From the NCBI RefSeq assembly GCF_001571385.1, contig NZ_BCNW01000001.1:1178001-1242000 (forward strand): DNA of 64,000 bases, written 5' to 3'. Origin of the DNA: Methanofollis ethanolicus (GTDB lineage Archaea > Halobacteriota > Methanomicrobia > Methanomicrobiales > Methanofollaceae). Shown piece after piece: positions 63,030 through 64,000 of the stretch (its first letter is position 1; the number at the start of each line of letters is the position of its first letter). Below the pieces are notes generated by a model. It was not told where the DNA came from, did no database searches, and saw only the letters and a list, made by a program, of their open reading frames with translations. The position numbers and the translations under genes are program-made.

Positions 63030-64000
63030 ATGTACGACGTTGCGGTGGTCGGGGCCGGGCCGACAGGGAGTGCGGCGGCGCGCGCCTGTGCGGAGGCGGG
63101 TCTCTCTGTCCTCTGCATCGAGGAACACGCATCACCAGGTTTTCCGGTCCAGTGCGCCGGTCTCCTCTCGGTCGAGGCCCTTGAAGAGTGCCGGGTTTCT
63201 GAGCGTCCGATCCTGAACAAGGTCAGCGGGGCAAGGATCGTCTCCAGCACCGGGACTGAACTCAGGTTCGACGCCGGAGTAACAAAGGCTCTGGTCGTCG
63301 ACCGCGCATGCCTCGACGCCGAGATGGCGGCGGCCGCAGCAGACGCCGGGGCCGAGTTCTGGCCGAAGACCGCCGTTGTCGGGAGAGAAGAAGGACGTCT
63401 TATGACCCGCGGGGCTTTCGGGAGAAGGGACGTCGAAGCGCGGCTGTATATCGCTGCAGACGGGCCGCGGGGCGGGATGGCGCGCATGCTCGGCATGGCG
63501 CGGTCGCCGGTCTATCTATCCGGCATCCAGGCCGACGTCCCCCTCGACATGGATGCCCGCTTCGTGGAAGTCCACCCCGCCGCCGCCCCGCAGTTCTTCG
63601 GCTGGGTGATCCCGACGGGCGAGGGCCGGGCACGGGTCGGCCTCTGCGGCATGCGCAACGTGAAGGAGGACTTTCAGAAGTTCGCCGGGCCGTACATGAC
63701 GAGTTGCACCCACCTTGTCACCGGCACAATCCCCCTCGGCCCGATGCCGCGGACGTACGGCCACCGGACTCTCTTTGTCGGCGACGCCGCGGGGCTTGCA
63801 AAGCCGACCTCGGGCGGCGGCGTCTATACGGGTGTGCGCTCGGCGCGGCACGCGGCCAGCGTCGCCCTCTCCTGCTGCGAGAGAGACGACTTTTCCGATG
63901 CCGCCCTCGCCGGGTACGAGCAGAAGTGGCAGGCCGACGTCGGCCGCGAACTCGCCCTCGGCATGCGTCTTTCCCGGCTGAGGCAGGAACTCTCCGCGGC
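63030..64000 (+). CDS. Geranylgeranyl reductase family FAD protein (3' truncated)
   Basis: The frame runs off the window; 323 codons are visible. FAD-dependent reductase, probably saturating the geranylgeranyl chains of archaeal lipids (digeranylgeranylglycerophospholipid reductase). Seen: FAD dinucleotide motif VAVVGAGPTGSAAARACAEAG at the N-terminus, the family signature FPVQCAGLLS (residues about 48-57), YIAADGPRGGMARML and the second FAD motif TLFVGDAAGLAKPTSGGGVYTG. ATG 63030 is the natural start. Bacteriochlorophyll and menaquinone reductases are relatives; in a methanogen the lipid role is more likely. Confidence 0.88.
   Translation, partial: MYDVAVVGAGPTGSAAARACAEAGLSVLCIEEHASPGFPVQCAGLLSVEALEECRVSERPILNKVSGARIVSSTGTELRFDAGVTKALVVDRACLDAEMAAAAADAGAEFWPKTAVVGREEGRLMTRGAFGRRDVEARLYIAADGPRGGMARMLGMARSPVYLSGIQADVPLDMDARFVEVHPAAAPQFFGWVIPTGEGRARVGLCGMRNVKEDFQKFAGPYMTSCTHLVTGTIPLGPMPRTYGHRTLFVGDAAGLAKPTSGGGVYTGVRSARHAASVALSCCERDDFSDAALAGYEQKWQADVGRELALGMRLSRLRQELSA

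Overview
The window is archaeal and almost certainly from a hydrogenotrophic, formate-using methanogen of the Methanomicrobiales (a Methanofollis- or Methanoculleus-like genome; the genus is inference). Evidence: TBP, TFS, RadA, FEN-1, a 69-residue histone, Pth2, TruD, archaeosortase and an archaeal-type geranylgeranyl reductase give the domain. The methanofuran genes mfnD/mfnF, an F420-type formate dehydrogenase fdhAB and a tungstate/molybdate importer give the lifestyle. Composition is GC-rich, starts are often GTG, and several genes have a TATA box 22-35 bp before the start codon, which suggests leaderless transcripts.

Layout. 1-9.0 kb: lysine biosynthesis (dapL-lysA), an RPA-like OB-fold protein, radA, a phosphoglycolate phosphatase, a PRC-barrel protein, histone, an HTH-CBS regulator, a NOG1-type GTPase overlapping a presenilin-like protease, and a small membrane protein. 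9.0-17.5 kb: FEN-1, 1.07 kb of repeats, then a minus-strand run of a CDP-alcohol phosphotransferase, an AK6-type kinase, hisC, argD, guaAB, pyrG and a hotdog thioesterase. 17.5-28.4 kb: a small protein, a DJ-1 protein, a 1760-residue multi-PAS histidine kinase/receiver, then a tight three-gene set (TPR-winged helix, BrxD/DUF2791-like ATPase, OB-HD hydrolase). 28.8-36 kb: hisD, wtpABC, acylphosphatase with an added tail, small zinc-ribbon and SemiSWEET genes, a flavin reductase and a methyltransferase. 36-43.3 kb: fdhAB, a zinc-ribbon/HTH ORF with an antisense gene nested in it, mfnF-mfnD and surE. 43.6-51.5 kb: rpiA, a regulator, TBP, divergent acsA and ADP-forming acetyl-CoA synthetase, an RRM protein and a DUF2121-type protein. 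51.6-64 kb: a 1542-residue receiver/multi-PAS kinase, tRNA-Leu(GAG), TFS, archaeosortase facing a CDP-alcohol phosphotransferase, arfC, sppA, truD-pth2, and the start of a geranylgeranyl reductase.

How parts fit together. wtpABC probably supplies the metal for the FdhAB pterin cofactor encoded 3 kb away. acsA and acd give two energetically different routes between acetate and acetyl-CoA. The archaeosortase and its neighbouring lipid headgroup enzyme may act in one surface-protein anchoring route.

The two most unusual features are these. First, seven gene-free intervals (about 4.4 kb in total) carry one mosaic repeat family with GC-rich hairpins, including a 180-bp segment found again in inverted orientation 46 kb away. 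Second, the TPR / BrxD-like ATPase / OB-HD cassette has a BREX-type ATPase without any BREX, helicase or methylase partner. Several convergent genes also overlap at their 3' ends, two of them extensively.
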